Below, one piece after another: positions 1 to 8,550 of a stretch of DNA of 64,000 nucleotides (the first letter of the stretch is position 1; the number at the start of each line of letters is the position of its first letter). Position numbers and translations under genes: made by a program. Under the pieces are notes generated by a model. It was not told the origin of the DNA, ran no database searches, and saw nothing but the letters and a program-made list of their open reading frames with translations. This stretch comes from Pseudorhodoplanes sp. (GTDB lineage: Bacteria > Pseudomonadota > Alphaproteobacteria > Rhizobiales > Xanthobacteraceae), in the NCBI GenBank assembly GCA_032027085.1, contig JAVSMS010000001.1, positions 3,369,126-3,433,125 of the forward strand, given 5' to 3'.

Positions 1-237
1 ACCTATTGCCCGGTGCCGGGCCCTGTTCCGACATCGCCCGCCAATCGCGATTATCAGGCCGGCTTCACCGCCAACATGATGCTGAAGGATTTGCGTCTGG
101 CGAAGGAAGCAGCACAGGCCGTCGAAGCGCGCACGCCGCTGGGCGCGGGAGCTGCGGCGATCTACAGCGCCTATGTCGACAGCGGGGAGGGCGGCCGAGA
201 CTTTTCCGGCGTCATCCAGTTCCTGCGCGACAATTGA
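1..237 (+). CDS. mmsB: 3-hydroxyisobutyrate dehydrogenase, C-terminal end (5' part outside window)
   Basis: The frame is open from the first base and ends at TGA 235-237, giving 78 C-terminal residues. The tail has the features of the C-terminal helical domain of 3-hydroxyisobutyrate dehydrogenases: a CPVPGPVPTSPANRDY stretch, an MMLKDLRLA helix with the conserved K-D-L, a TPLGA motif and a closing DFSGVIQFLRDN. The enzyme oxidises 3-hydroxyisobutyrate to methylmalonate semialdehyde with NAD+ in valine breakdown. The NAD-binding Rossmann half lies upstream of the window. Another beta-hydroxyacid dehydrogenase of the same superfamily is possible, but the PVPTSPANRDY segment favours mmsB. Confidence 0.8.
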   Translation, partial: TYCPVPGPVPTSPANRDYQAGFTANMMLKDLRLAKEAAQAVEARTPLGAGAAAIYSAYVDSGEGGRDFSGVIQFLRDN

Positions 238-608
238 AACGAGCGCTTGTTCATCGTCGGTTGTCTAGCGCGCAAGTCGAAATGGTTACCGGAATTCCGC
301 GTGGTTAGCGCGCGGTTGACGCGATCTGAACAATTTGAAATTCCGTCGTCGTTTGTGACGGGCGGGAACAATCTGCGAAAGCGCAGAAAGCGCGGATATT
401 CGAGGCGCACACCGCGCATGGTAAACACGGGCTAACCGCATCCATTCAACTGCGCGCGATGCATCTTCCATTCACTATCCCAAATAAACCTAATCTTTAT
501 TCTAGAATTTAATCCGTTCTTCAGCCGGGCTTCGTATCGTCGGACCACTAACGAGGGGAAACAGGGCCCCCGTCCAAAACGACAAAGAACTACGAAGGAA
601 GGCGTCAC
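238..608. other. intergenic region upstream of ldtR
   Basis: This 371-base gap holds no convincing gene; the short ORFs here show no codon or motif support. The segment 475-515 is AT-rich compared with its surroundings and contains a 10-bp palindrome ATTCTAGAAT at 499-508, a plausible promoter/operator area for the following regulator. A purine-rich AAGGAAGG ribosome-binding site sits just before the ldtR start. Confidence 0.5.
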
Positions 609-1124
609 ATGAAAGCCGTTGCAAAAACGGTCGAGCCGTCTGTGCCGGGTGCTCAGCGTTTCGACCATGTCAGGCCGCTTTATCTGGAGGCTCTGACGCT
701 GGTCGAGCGTCTGCATCGCCGTCTGCTCGACGTCATCAAGGACGAATTCGATCGCCGCGGGCGCGCCGACATCAATTCGGTGCAGGCCTTGCTGCTCTAC
801 AATATCGGCGACAAGGAGCTGACTGCGGGCGAACTGCGCACGCGCGGCTATTATCTCGGCTCCAACGTCTCCTACAATCTGAAGAAGCTTGTCGAGATGG
901 GATTCCTCGATCATCAGCGCTCGCGCGTCGATCGCCGGTCGGTGCGCATCAAGCTGACCGACAAGGGCCGCGAGGTACGCGACATCGTCGAGGCGCTGTA
1001 TCAGAAACATGTGCGCACCGTGGAGCAGGTCGGCGGCATTAGCTGCGACGAGTTCTCGACGCTGAACAAGTCGCTGCACCGCCTCGAGCGGTTCTGGACC
1101 GACCAGATCCTCTACCGGCTGTAA
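609..1124 (+). CDS. ldtR: MarR-family transcriptional regulator, LdtR type
   Basis: A 171-residue protein with an N-terminal dimerisation helix region, a winged helix-turn-helix at about residues 60-130 (ELTAGELRTRGYYLGSNVSY, then the wing RSRVDRRSVRIKLTDKGREV) and a C-terminal dimerisation helix. The recognition helix GSNVSYNLKKLVEMGFL is typical of the LdtR group of Rhizobiales, where the regulator controls a neighbouring L,D-transpeptidase gene and envelope stress tolerance. The next gene is exactly such an enzyme, separated by a strong terminator, so the two are separate transcripts. The start has a good AAGGAAGG site upstream. Autoregulation is plausible but not shown by the sequence. 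Confidence 0.85.
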   Translation: MKAVAKTVEPSVPGAQRFDHVRPLYLEALTLVERLHRRLLDVIKDEFDRRGRADINSVQALLLYNIGDKELTAGELRTRGYYLGSNVSYNLKKLVEMGFLDHQRSRVDRRSVRIKLTDKGREVRDIVEALYQKHVRTVEQVGGISCDEFSTLNKSLHRLERFWTDQILYRL

Positions 1125-1151
1125 GACATTCGAAGCGAAGCCTTTCTTCTT

Positions 1152-1194
1152 GCCTCGGCGGGTCCTTTTGGACTCCGCCGGGGCCTTCATTTTT
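1152..1194 (+). terminator. rho-independent terminator after ldtR
   Basis: A GC-rich stem (CCTCGGCGG-GTCC paired with GGACTCCGCCGGGG, one bulged A) with a TTTT loop is followed by a T-rich run (CTTCATTTTT). It lies 28 bases after the ldtR stop and before the L,D-transpeptidase start. Confidence 0.8.
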
Positions 1195-1262
1195 GCCGCA
1201 GTCACAAAATCGCCAGACCGGTTGCCTTTCTGTGCTCCCGCTGGGCGGAATGGGGATTTCGG

Positions 1263-2540
1263 ATGCGAGACGGCGGGCAGGACACATGGCTGAACCGCAG
1301 GCGGCTGCTGCGCGGCATCGCCTCGCTCGGCGGCACCATGGCCATGGGCCCTGCATTTGCGCAGGACGCCACCCTGCAGGCGCTGATCGACCAGAACCAG
1401 CGCGGCGGCTTCGGGCTGGGCTTCGACGCCGGGCTGCGCAGCGTAAAGATGCCCAAGGCCTCGCTGGCCACGCTGTCACCGCAGACCGTCCAGACCACCG
1501 AGAAGGCCATTCCCCGCTATGAGGCCATCGTCGCGCGCGGCGGCTGGGCCGTCGTGCAGCCGACAGACCGGCTGCGGCTCGGCAACAGGCACAAGTCTGT
1601 CGTCAAGCTGCGCGAACGGCTGATCGTCGGCGGCGATCTCGACCACAACAACGGCGTCAGCGACGTGTTCGATTCCTATGTCGAGGCCGGGGTCAAGCGC
1701 TTCCAGGCGCGGCATGGCATGACGGTCGACGGCATCGTGCGCGAGCAGACCTTCAACGCCCTGAATGTGCCGGCCGAGGTGCGGCTCAATCAGCTCAAGA
1801 CCAATTTGATCCGCCTGCGCAGTTTCTCCGGCAATCTCGGCAACCGCTTTGTGATGTGCAACATCCCGGCGGCGGAAATCGAAGCGATCGAGAACGGCGT
1901 CGCCGTCACCCGACATACCGCGGTTGTCGGCAAGCCAGACCGCCCGTCGCCGGACATTCAGAGTCGCATCGTCGAAATCAATTTCAATCCTTACTGGACC
2001 GTGCCGGTCTCGATCGTGCGCAAGGATTTGATCCCGCGGATGCAGGCGGAGCCGGATTATCTCGACAAGCAGCATATCCGCATCTTTGATCAGCGCGGCA
2101 ACCAATTGCAGGCGCACCAGATCAACTGGTATTCGGACGAAGCCGTCAATTACATGTTCAAGCAGGATCCCGGCGAGTTCAATTCGCTCGGATCGATCCG
2201 CATCAATTTTCCGAGCGCGCATGGCGTGTACATGCATGACACGCCCTCGAAGAATCTGTTCGGCGAGGATTTCCGTTTCCATTCGTCCGGCTGCGTGCGC
2301 GTGCAGAATGTGCGCGAGTTGGTCACCTGGCTATTGAGCGACACCTCCGGCTGGTCGCGGCAGGAGATCGACCTGGTCATCCGCTCCGGCGAGCGGCGCG
2401 ATGCGCGCATCGCCAAGCCCCTGCCGCTCTATTGGGTTTATGTCACCGCCTGGGCGACGCCCGACGGCGTGGTGCAATTTCGCGACGATATTTATAATCG
2501 CGACGGACTGGGGCACATCGCCACCATCAGCCGCGAATAG
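1263..2540 (+). CDS. L,D-transpeptidase (YkuD domain) with peptidoglycan-binding domain
   Basis: A 425-residue exported enzyme that would make 3-3 cross-links in peptidoglycan or attach proteins to it in the periplasm. The N-terminus carries a Tat-like signal (NRRRLLRGIASLGG, cleavage near AFAQ). Residues about 100-165 form a PG_binding_1-type domain (KRFQARHGMTVDGIVREQT). The YkuD domain follows, with the catalytic signature H-x-S-S-G-C-V-R; the nucleophile is Cys344. A long insertion around INWYSDEAVN is typical of the YcbB/LdtD-like long family. The neighbour upstream is the LdtR-type regulator, which in related bacteria controls an L,D-transpeptidase. Function is confident; cross-linking versus anchoring is not decidable here. 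Confidence 0.9.
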   Translation: MRDGGQDTWLNRRRLLRGIASLGGTMAMGPAFAQDATLQALIDQNQRGGFGLGFDAGLRSVKMPKASLATLSPQTVQTTEKAIPRYEAIVARGGWAVVQPTDRLRLGNRHKSVVKLRERLIVGGDLDHNNGVSDVFDSYVEAGVKRFQARHGMTVDGIVREQTFNALNVPAEVRLNQLKTNLIRLRSFSGNLGNRFVMCNIPAAEIEAIENGVAVTRHTAVVGKPDRPSPDIQSRIVEINFNPYWTVPVSIVRKDLIPRMQAEPDYLDKQHIRIFDQRGNQLQAHQINWYSDEAVNYMFKQDPGEFNSLGSIRINFPSAHGVYMHDTPSKNLFGEDFRFHSSGCVRVQNVRELVTWLLSDTSGWSRQEIDLVIRSGERRDARIAKPLPLYWVYVTAWATPDGVVQFRDDIYNRDGLGHIATISRE

Positions 2541-2553
2541 ATCCCGGACGGAT

Positions 2554-2751
2554 ATGAGCGCACAGGACGACGAGGCGCGTGAAGTCCTCTTCGAGTTCAG
2601 GCAGGTCGGGACGACGGTCCGGGTCGCGGCGATCGATGCCGCGACCGGGACCGAAGTCACGGTGATGGGCCCGGCCACCGCCTCCCGCAACGACCTGCAG
2701 CGGCTGGCCCTGAACAAGCTGAAAGTCCGGCTGGCGGCTTTAGGTCGCTAG
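2554..2751 (+). CDS. small conserved-looking protein, function unknown
   Basis: A 65-residue ORF starting 13 bases after the transpeptidase stop and ending 108 bases before glyA. It starts MSAQDDEAREVLFEF and has a simple pattern: a short beta-rich core (EFRQVGTTVRVAAIDAATGTEVTVMGP) followed by a helix (RNDLQRLALNKLKVRLAAL). There is no signal peptide or membrane segment. It resembles small proteins found beside glyA in related Rhizobiales (possibly the DUF6898 group; recollection, unverified). The tight spacing suggests cotranscription with the transpeptidase gene. Confidence 0.6.
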   Translation: MSAQDDEAREVLFEFRQVGTTVRVAAIDAATGTEVTVMGPATASRNDLQRLALNKLKVRLAALGR

Positions 2752-2859
2752 ATATTGCGGCTTTCCACCTGACCGACCTCAAGTCTTGGCCGTTTTTTGC
2801 CGATATGCTAGGCCCTGCGTCCGGCCTTTACAGACATTCCGGGCATTCAGGAGCATTCC

Positions 2860-4170
2860 ATGTCAGCATCCGACCGATCCCCGGCCGGCACGTCAGCGTC
2901 CAATCTGTTCACAGCAACCTTGGCGGAAACCGATCCGGAAATCGCCGCCGCGATCCGCGGCGAACTCGGCCGGCAGCGCGACGAAATCGAGTTGATCGCG
3001 TCGGAAAACATCGTCAGCCGCGCGGTGCTGGAAGCACAGGGCTCGGTGCTGACCAACAAGTATGCGGAGGGGCTTCCGGGCAAACGTTATTACGGCGGCT
3101 GCCAGTTCGTGGACGTTGCCGAACAGCTCGCCATCGACCGTGTCACCAGATTGTTCGGCTGCCGCTTCGCCAATGTGCAGCCGCATTCCGGCGCGTCCGC
3201 CAACGTCGCCGTGTTCATGGCGCTGATGAACCCGGGTGATACCTTCCTTGGCCTCAACCTCGCTGCCGGCGGGCATCTCAGCCACGGCATGAAGCTCAAC
3301 ATGTCGGGCAAGTGGTTCAATCCCGTGCCGTATGGCGTGCGCCGCGACGACCATCGCATCGACATGGATGAAGTCGCCTCTCTCGCCCGCCAGCACAAGC
3401 CGAAGGTCATCATCGCCGGCGGTTCGGCCTATCCGCGCATCATTGATTTCCGGCGCTTTCGCGAGATCGCCGATGAAGTTGGTGCCTTTCTGTTCGTCGA
3501 CATGGCGCATTTTGCCGGCCTGGTCGCAGGCGGCGCGCATCCGTCGCCGTTTCCGCATGCGCATGTCGTGAGCACCACCACGCACAAGACCCTGCGCGGC
3601 CCGCGCGGCGGGGTCATTCTCACCGACGACGAGGAACTGACGAAAAAGATCAACTCGGCCGTGTTCCCCGGCACGCAAGGCGGCCCGCTGATGCATGTCA
3701 TCGCCGCCAAGGCGGTCGCGTTCAAGGAAGCCTTGCAGCCCTCGTTCAAGGTCTATGCAAGGAACGTGGTGGAAAACGCCAAGGCGCTGTCGGAAACACT
3801 GAAGTCGCGCGGCTTCGATATCGTCTCCGGCGGCACCGACACGCATCTGATGCTGGTCGATCTGCGGCCCAAGCGCCTGACCGGCAAGGTGTCGGAAAGC
3901 GCGCTCGGCCGCGCCCATATCACCTGCAACAAGAACGGAATTCCCTTCGATCCGGAAAAGCCGACGATCACATCGGGCGTACGACTGGGAACGCCGGCCG
4001 GCACCACGCGCGGCTTCGGCATCGCTGAATTCCGCCAGGTCGGCGAGATGATCTGCGAAGTGCTCGATATCCTCTCGCAGAAACAGGTGGAAGAGGATTC
4101 GCTGGTCGAGAGCAAGGTGCGCGAGCAGGTGAAGAAGCTGGTCGAACGATTTCCGATTTATCAATCGTAG
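2860..4170 (+). CDS. glyA: serine hydroxymethyltransferase
   Basis: A 436-residue cytosolic PLP enzyme that interconverts serine plus tetrahydrofolate with glycine plus 5,10-methylene-tetrahydrofolate, the main source of one-carbon units. Hallmarks are [19 protein letters not shown] near the N-terminus, the [14 protein letters not shown] substrate loop, and [13 protein letters not shown], in which Lys243 forms the Schiff base with PLP. The length is normal for the family apart from a short N-terminal extension. An AGGAG site precedes the ATG. It heads the glyA-nrdR-rib-nusB-thiL stretch, an arrangement common in Rhizobiales. Confidence 0.98.
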   Translation: MSASDRSPAGTSASNLFTATLAETDPEIAAAIRGELGRQRDEIELIASENIVSRAVLEAQGSVLTNKYAEGLPGKRYYGGCQFVDVAEQLAIDRVTRLFGCRFANVQPHSGASANVAVFMALMNPGDTFLGLNLAAGGHLSHGMKLNMSGKWFNPVPYGVRRDDHRIDMDEVASLARQHKPKVIIAGGSAYPRIIDFRRFREIADEVGAFLFVDMAHFAGLVAGGAHPSPFPHAHVVSTTTHKTLRGPRGGVILTDDEELTKKINSAVFPGTQGGPLMHVIAAKAVAFKEALQPSFKVYARNVVENAKALSETLKSRGFDIVSGGTDTHLMLVDLRPKRLTGKVSESALGRAHITCNKNGIPFDPEKPTITSGVRLGTPAGTTRGFGIAEFRQVGEMICEVLDILSQKQVEEDSLVESKVREQVKKLVERFPIYQS

Positions 4171-4172
4171 TC

Positions 4173-4254
4173 CGTCATGGCCGGTCTGTGCCGGCCATCC
4201 ACGTCTTCTTGGTCGCGAAGACGCGGAGTCCCGGTACAAGGCCGGGCATGACGC
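4173..4254. repeat. palindromic interspersed repeat with three internal hairpins
   Basis: The element opens with CGTCATG and closes with CATGACG, so its ends pair. Inside lie three hairpins in a row: GGCCGG/CCGGCC (4179-4196), CGTCTTC/GAAGACG (about 4202-4222) and CCCGG/CCGGG (about 4230-4245). The whole can fold as a cruciform. It fills the glyA-nrdR gap and has no T-run, so it is a repeat rather than a simple terminator. Similar elements are widespread in Bradyrhizobium-like genomes (general knowledge, not checked). No second copy was seen in this window. Confidence 0.7.
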
Positions 4255-4270
4255 AGGAGGAAAAGGTTTC

Positions 4271-4753
4271 ATGCGCTGCCCGAATTGCGGAAGCCTCGAC
4301 ACCCAGGTGAAGGATTCCCGGCCGACCGAGGATTCATCCGCGATCCGCCGCCGCCGCGTCTGTCTGGCCTGCAATTTCCGTTTCACCACCTTCGAGCGTG
4401 TGCAGTTGCGTGAGCTCGTCGTGATCAAGCGCAACGGCCGGCGCGTGCCCTTCGACCGCGACAAGCTGATGCGCTCGATCCAGATCGCGTTGCGCAAGCG
4501 GCAGGTCGATCCTGAGCGGGTGGAACGGGTGGTGTCGCAGATCGTGCGCGAGCTGGAAAGCCTCGGCGAGAACGAGATCACCTCCGACACCATCGGCGAG
4601 AATGTGATGCAGCATCTGCGCGAGCTCGATCACGTCGCCTATGTGCGCTTCGCCTCGGTCTATCGCAATTTCCGCGAGCCCAAGGATTTTGAAACTGCCG
4701 TCGCCGAATTGTCCGAGGATGACGCCCGGACGGCCCAGGCGCCGCGCAAATAG
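4271..4753 (+). CDS. nrdR: transcriptional repressor NrdR
   Basis: A 160-residue zinc-ribbon/ATP-cone repressor of ribonucleotide reductase genes that senses ATP/dATP. The ribbon cysteines are Cys3, Cys6, Cys31 and Cys34 (MRCPNC ... VCLAC), followed by [10 protein letters not shown]. The ATP-cone spans about residues 48-138 ([16 protein letters not shown] onward). Family length is about 150-165. It sits between glyA and ribD, its usual place in alphaproteobacteria; only six bases separate it from ribD, suggesting one operon. Confidence 0.97.
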   Translation: MRCPNCGSLDTQVKDSRPTEDSSAIRRRRVCLACNFRFTTFERVQLRELVVIKRNGRRVPFDRDKLMRSIQIALRKRQVDPERVERVVSQIVRELESLGENEITSDTIGENVMQHLRELDHVAYVRFASVYRNFREPKDFETAVAELSEDDARTAQAPRK

Positions 4754-4759
4754 GCGGTC

Positions 4760-5857
4760 ATGTCGAGCGACGATGAACACTTCATGCGGCTCGCCCTGAA
4801 TCTGGGCCGGCGCGGTCTCGGCAATGCCTGGCCCAATCCGGCCGTCGGCGCCGTCATCGTCAATGACGGCGCCATTGTCGGGCGCGGCTGGACGCAACCG
4901 GGCGGGCGCCCGCATGCCGAGACCGAAGCCTTGCGTCGGGCCGGTGACGCGGCCAAGGGCGCGACGCTTTACGTCACTCTCGAGCCTTGCTCGCATCACG
5001 GCAAGACGCCGCCCTGCGCCGACGCCATCGTCGCCGCCGGCATTGGCCGGGTCGTGTCGGCGCTGGAAGATCCCAATCCGGACGTGGTCGGGCAGGGCCT
5101 TGCGCGCTTGCGTGAGGCCGGTATCGAAGTCGAGACCGGCCTCTGCGAGGAGGACGCGCGGCGCGCGCATGCCGGTCATATCCGGCGAATTCGCGACGGC
5201 CGTCCGCATGTGACGTTGAAACTGGCGGTGTCGTCCGACGGCAAGAGCGGACTTCCCGGGCGCCGTCCGGTCCAGATCTCGGGAGAAGCGGCGCGCGCGC
5301 GCGTGCACATGATGCGCGCCATGAACGATGCCGTGCTGATCGGCATTGGCACGGCGCTGGCGGACAATCCGCTGCTGACCTGCCGGTTGCCCGGCATGCA
5401 GAAACGTTCGCCGGTGCGTGTCGTGCTCGACAGCAAGCTGCGGCTGCCGCCCGAACATGCCCTGGTCGCCGGCGCGCGCGAGACGCCGCTCTGGGTGATC
5501 GCCGCCCCCGATGCGCCCGCCGCAAATGAAAAGGCGTTGCAGGAAGCCGGCGTCGACATTCTGCGCAGCGGCAAGGGCGAGGGTGGACTCGATCTGCGCA
5601 AGGCGCTGGCGCTTCTCGGCGGCAAAGGCATTACGCGCCTGCTGGTCGAGCCCGGTCCGCTCCTTGCCGCGGCCTTCCTGAAAGCCGAGCTGATCGATGA
5701 GGCGGCTGTGATCCGCTCACCCGCAGCGCTTGGCGCCGGTGCCATTGGCGCGATCGAGGGACAGTCTCTCAACGCGCTCACCGACTCGCTAAAATTCAGG
5801 ATTGCCGGACAGGAAAAATTGGGCGCCGATCAGCTGACGATCTATGAACGGATTTAG
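4760..5857 (+). CDS. ribD: bifunctional riboflavin deaminase/reductase RibD
   Basis: A 365-residue enzyme performing two consecutive steps of riboflavin synthesis: deamination of the pyrimidine intermediate and NADPH reduction of its ribose side chain. The N-terminal zinc deaminase domain (about 1-145) has the PHAE motif and the PCSHHGKTPPC metal site. The C-terminal reductase domain starts near RPHVTLKLAVSSDGK and carries GIGTALADNPLLT and the closing LLVEPGPLLAAAFL motif. In canonical RibD this last motif is usually EGG; EPG is a small variant. It precedes ribE and ribH. Confidence 0.97.
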   Translation: MSSDDEHFMRLALNLGRRGLGNAWPNPAVGAVIVNDGAIVGRGWTQPGGRPHAETEALRRAGDAAKGATLYVTLEPCSHHGKTPPCADAIVAAGIGRVVSALEDPNPDVVGQGLARLREAGIEVETGLCEEDARRAHAGHIRRIRDGRPHVTLKLAVSSDGKSGLPGRRPVQISGEAARARVHMMRAMNDAVLIGIGTALADNPLLTCRLPGMQKRSPVRVVLDSKLRLPPEHALVAGARETPLWVIAAPDAPAANEKALQEAGVDILRSGKGEGGLDLRKALALLGGKGITRLLVEPGPLLAAAFLKAELIDEAAVIRSPAALGAGAIGAIEGQSLNALTDSLKFRIAGQEKLGADQLTIYERI

Positions 5858-5866
5858 CAGGCAAAC

Positions 5867-6472
5867 ATGTTTACCGGCATTGTGACCGATATCGGCGAAG
5901 TTTTGAGTGTCACCGCGCGCGCCAACACGCTCAGCCGCATCGAGATCGCCTGCAGTTTCGATCCGACGTCCATCGCGCTCGGCGCCTCGATCTGCTGCTC
6001 CGGCATTTGCCTGACCGTGGTCGAGGTCGGCGAAAAGAACGGCCGCGGCGTCTTCGCGGTCGATGCCGCGGCCGAGACGCTGCGGCTGACCAATGCCGGC
6101 GGCTGGCAGGCCGGCACCAAGCTCAATCTGGAACGGTCGCTCAAGGCCGGCGACGAACTTGGCGGCCATATCGTCAGCGGCCATGTCGACGGACTCGCCG
6201 AGGTGCTGTCGCGCGAGGATTTCACCGACCAGGCGCGCTTTGTCCTGCGCGCTCCGAAGGCTATCGCGCGCTTCATCGCCGCCAAGGGTTCGGTGGCGCT
6301 CAATGGGGTCTCGCTCACGGTAAACGACGTGTCAGGCGATGATTTCTCCGTGCATATCATCCCGCATACGCTAGCCGTCACCACCTTTGGCGCCGTCAAG
6401 GCCGGCGATGCCCTCAATCTCGAAATCGATGTGATGGCGCGCTATGCTGCGCGCCTGATGCAGGCGCAATGA
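5867..6472 (+). CDS. ribE: riboflavin synthase alpha chain
   Basis: A 201-residue protein made of two lumazine-binding beta-barrel repeats: MFTGIVTDIGEV begins the first, and GGHIVSGHVDGLAEV begins the second. It dismutates two molecules of 6,7-dimethyl-8-ribityllumazine into riboflavin and the pyrimidine precursor. The starting MFTGIV is a family hallmark and fixes the start codon. It lies nine bases after ribD. Some annotation pipelines call this gene ribC or ribE. Confidence 0.97.
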   Translation: MFTGIVTDIGEVLSVTARANTLSRIEIACSFDPTSIALGASICCSGICLTVVEVGEKNGRGVFAVDAAAETLRLTNAGGWQAGTKLNLERSLKAGDELGGHIVSGHVDGLAEVLSREDFTDQARFVLRAPKAIARFIAAKGSVALNGVSLTVNDVSGDDFSVHIIPHTLAVTTFGAVKAGDALNLEIDVMARYAARLMQAQ

Positions 6473-6533
6473 AAGCGGCTTGCGCTGGCCCGCACGGACG
6501 CGTAGGTGACGGCGTTCTGAGTGGAGTGACGTG

Positions 6534-7037
6534 ATGGCCGGCAAGCGCGGTGACAGCACAAACGGCGATGGCCTGCAGGGCGCGCGCATCCTGATCGTGG
6601 AGGCGCGCTTTTACGACGATATCGCCGACGCGTTGCTGGCTGGCGCGACCCGGCGGCTGACCGAAGCCGGCGCCGTTTTCGATCGCATCACCGTGCCCGG
6701 GGCGCTGGAAGTTCCGGCCGCCATCGCGATGGCGCTCGACGCCGCGGCCAAGGCGAACACGCCATATGACGGCGTGGTGGCGCTGGGTTGCGTCATCCGC
6801 GGCGACACCATTCATTTCGAGATCGTCTCGCAGGAATCCGCCCGCGCGTTGATGGATCTGTCGGTCGCGCGCCAGATTCCGCTCGGCAATGGTATCCTCA
6901 CCGTCAACACCGAAAGCCAGGCTTGGGCGCGGGCGAAACTCGACGAGGGCGACAAAGGAGGGGACGCCGCGCGCGCCGCCTTGGCCATGCTGCAGATCAA
7001 GCGCGATCTGTCGAAACCGAAAGCGCGGGCGGAGTGA
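6534..7037 (+). CDS. ribH: 6,7-dimethyl-8-ribityllumazine synthase
   Basis: A lumazine synthase of 167 residues (168 if the in-frame GTG at 6531 is used). Family features are [19 protein letters not shown], the substrate loop [14 protein letters not shown], the [14 protein letters not shown] catalytic segment and [15 protein letters not shown]. It condenses the ribitylamino-pyrimidine with 3,4-dihydroxy-2-butanone 4-phosphate and assembles into icosahedral or decameric shells. The stop overlaps the nusB start (TGATG), so the two are translationally coupled. Confidence 0.96.
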   Translation: MAGKRGDSTNGDGLQGARILIVEARFYDDIADALLAGATRRLTEAGAVFDRITVPGALEVPAAIAMALDAAAKANTPYDGVVALGCVIRGDTIHFEIVSQESARALMDLSVARQIPLGNGILTVNTESQAWARAKLDEGDKGGDAARAALAMLQIKRDLSKPKARAE

Positions 7038-7528
7038 TGAAGCGGGCGCAGAAATCCGACGATCGCAAAGCCAACCGGCGCGGCGCGGCGCGCCTTGCCG
7101 CCGTGCAGGCGCTGTACCAGATGGACATCGCCGCCACTGCGCTCGACGAGATTCTTGCCGAATTCGAAAGCCATTGGCTCGGCGGCGAGGTCGAGGGCTC
7201 GCAATATCTGCCAGCCGAAGCCGCCTTCTTCCGCGACATCGTGACCGGCACCGTGCGTGAGCAGCGCAAGCTCGATCCCATGATCGACGCCGCGCTCAGC
7301 GCCGGCTGGCCGCTCAAGCGGGTGGAAGCCTTGCTGCGCGCGGTGCTGCGCGCCGGCGCCTTCGAACTCGACCAGCGCAGGGACATTCCCGCCCGCGTCG
7401 TTGTCTCTGAATATGTTGACGTCGCACACGCCTTTGTCGACCGCGACGAGACCGGCATGGTCAATGCCGTGCTCGATACGCTGGCGCGCCAGTTGCGGGC
7501 GGCGGAATTCGATCGCGCCTCCGGCTGA
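7037..7528 (+). CDS. nusB: transcription antitermination factor NusB
   Basis: A 163-residue all-helical RNA-binding protein that joins NusE (S10) at boxA in rRNA antitermination. The N-terminus shows the family pattern RRGAARLAAVQALYQMD, and the C-terminus has ARVVVSEYVDVAHAF followed by MVNAVLDTLARQLR. The ATG overlaps the ribH stop, which sets the start and rejects the longer upstream frame that runs through ribH. ribH-nusB coupling is widespread in bacteria. Confidence 0.96.
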   Translation: MKRAQKSDDRKANRRGAARLAAVQALYQMDIAATALDEILAEFESHWLGGEVEGSQYLPAEAAFFRDIVTGTVREQRKLDPMIDAALSAGWPLKRVEALLRAVLRAGAFELDQRRDIPARVVVSEYVDVAHAFVDRDETGMVNAVLDTLARQLRAAEFDRASG

Positions 7529-7534
7529 CGCATC

Positions 7535-8524
7535 ATGGAAACGGCGGAAGACAGGCTGATCGCGCGTTTCTTCCGGCCTCTGGCGAGCCATCCCGGCGCG
7601 CTGTCGCTCGCAGATGACGCTGCGGTTTTCGCGCCGCCCGAGGGACACGAAATTGTCCTCACCACCGACGCGGTGGTCGCCGGCGTGCATGTGCTGGCGG
7701 GCGAGACACCCGACGCGATCGCGCGCAAGACGCTACGCGTCAATCTTTCCGATCTCGCGGCCAAGGGTGCGACGCCGGCGGCTTTCCTGCTGTCGATCGC
7801 GCTGCCGCGCGAGACAGGTGAGGACTGGCTCGCCGCCTTTTGCAGCGGACTCAGGGACGATGCCGACGCATTTGGCTGCTCCCTGATCGGCGGCGACACC
7901 GATCGCACCGACGGCCCGCTCACCGTAACCATTTTCGCGCTCGGCACCTTGCCGCGCGGCACCATGGTGAAGCGCAGCGGCGCGCAGCCGGACGATCATA
8001 TTCTGGTCAGCGGCAGCATCGGCGATGCCGCGCTCGGCCTTATGCTCCGGCGCGATGCATCTTTGGCCGCGCGCTGGTCGCTCACCGCAGACGAGCGCGA
8101 TCATCTGCTCGCGCGCTACCGCCTGCCGCAGCCGCGCGTCGCCTTCGCCGATGTCGTGCGCGCGCATGCCTCCGCGGCGATCGACGTCTCGGATGGGTTC
8201 GTCGGCGACCTGTCGAAATTGCTGCGGGTCTCCGGCATGTCGGCCGAGGTGACTCTGGCGTCTGTGCCGCTGTCCTCCGGCGCCCGCAAAGCGCTCGCGG
8301 CGGACGCCGCCTTGCGGGACACGATCTATGGCGGCGGCGACGATTACGAAATCGTCTGCACGGTGCCCGACAGCAAGCTTGAGGCCTTCAACACGGGGGC
8401 TGGGGAGGCCGGCATTGTGGTGGCGGACGTGGGCCGCGTGCGTGAGGGCCGGGAGCCGCCGCGCTTTCTCGATGCCACCGGCGCCCCGTTGACCTTTGCC
8501 CGTCGGTCCTTCAGCCATTTCTGA
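7535..8524 (+). CDS. thiL: thiamine-monophosphate kinase
   Basis: A 329-residue ATP-dependent kinase that converts thiamine monophosphate to the diphosphate cofactor. Recognisable family elements are LADDAAVF with metal-binding aspartates, VLTTDAVVAGVHV, LRVNLSDLAAKGATPAAFLLSIALP, IGGDTDRTDGPLTVTIFALG and, late, AAIDVSDGFVGDLSKL and YGGGDDYEIVCTVP. It starts six bases after nusB and is probably the last gene of this transcription unit. Confidence 0.96.
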   Translation: METAEDRLIARFFRPLASHPGALSLADDAAVFAPPEGHEIVLTTDAVVAGVHVLAGETPDAIARKTLRVNLSDLAAKGATPAAFLLSIALPRETGEDWLAAFCSGLRDDADAFGCSLIGGDTDRTDGPLTVTIFALGTLPRGTMVKRSGAQPDDHILVSGSIGDAALGLMLRRDASLAARWSLTADERDHLLARYRLPQPRVAFADVVRAHASAAIDVSDGFVGDLSKLLRVSGMSAEVTLASVPLSSGARKALAADAALRDTIYGGGDDYEIVCTVPDSKLEAFNTGAGEAGIVVADVGRVREGREPPRFLDATGAPLTFARRSFSHF

Positions 8525-8550
8525 AAGCAAAAAATTCGGGGAAGGATGAG

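Noticed and set aside
2893-4593. 566-residue minus-strand ORF
   Set aside because: Antisense to glyA and nrdR; no family features.
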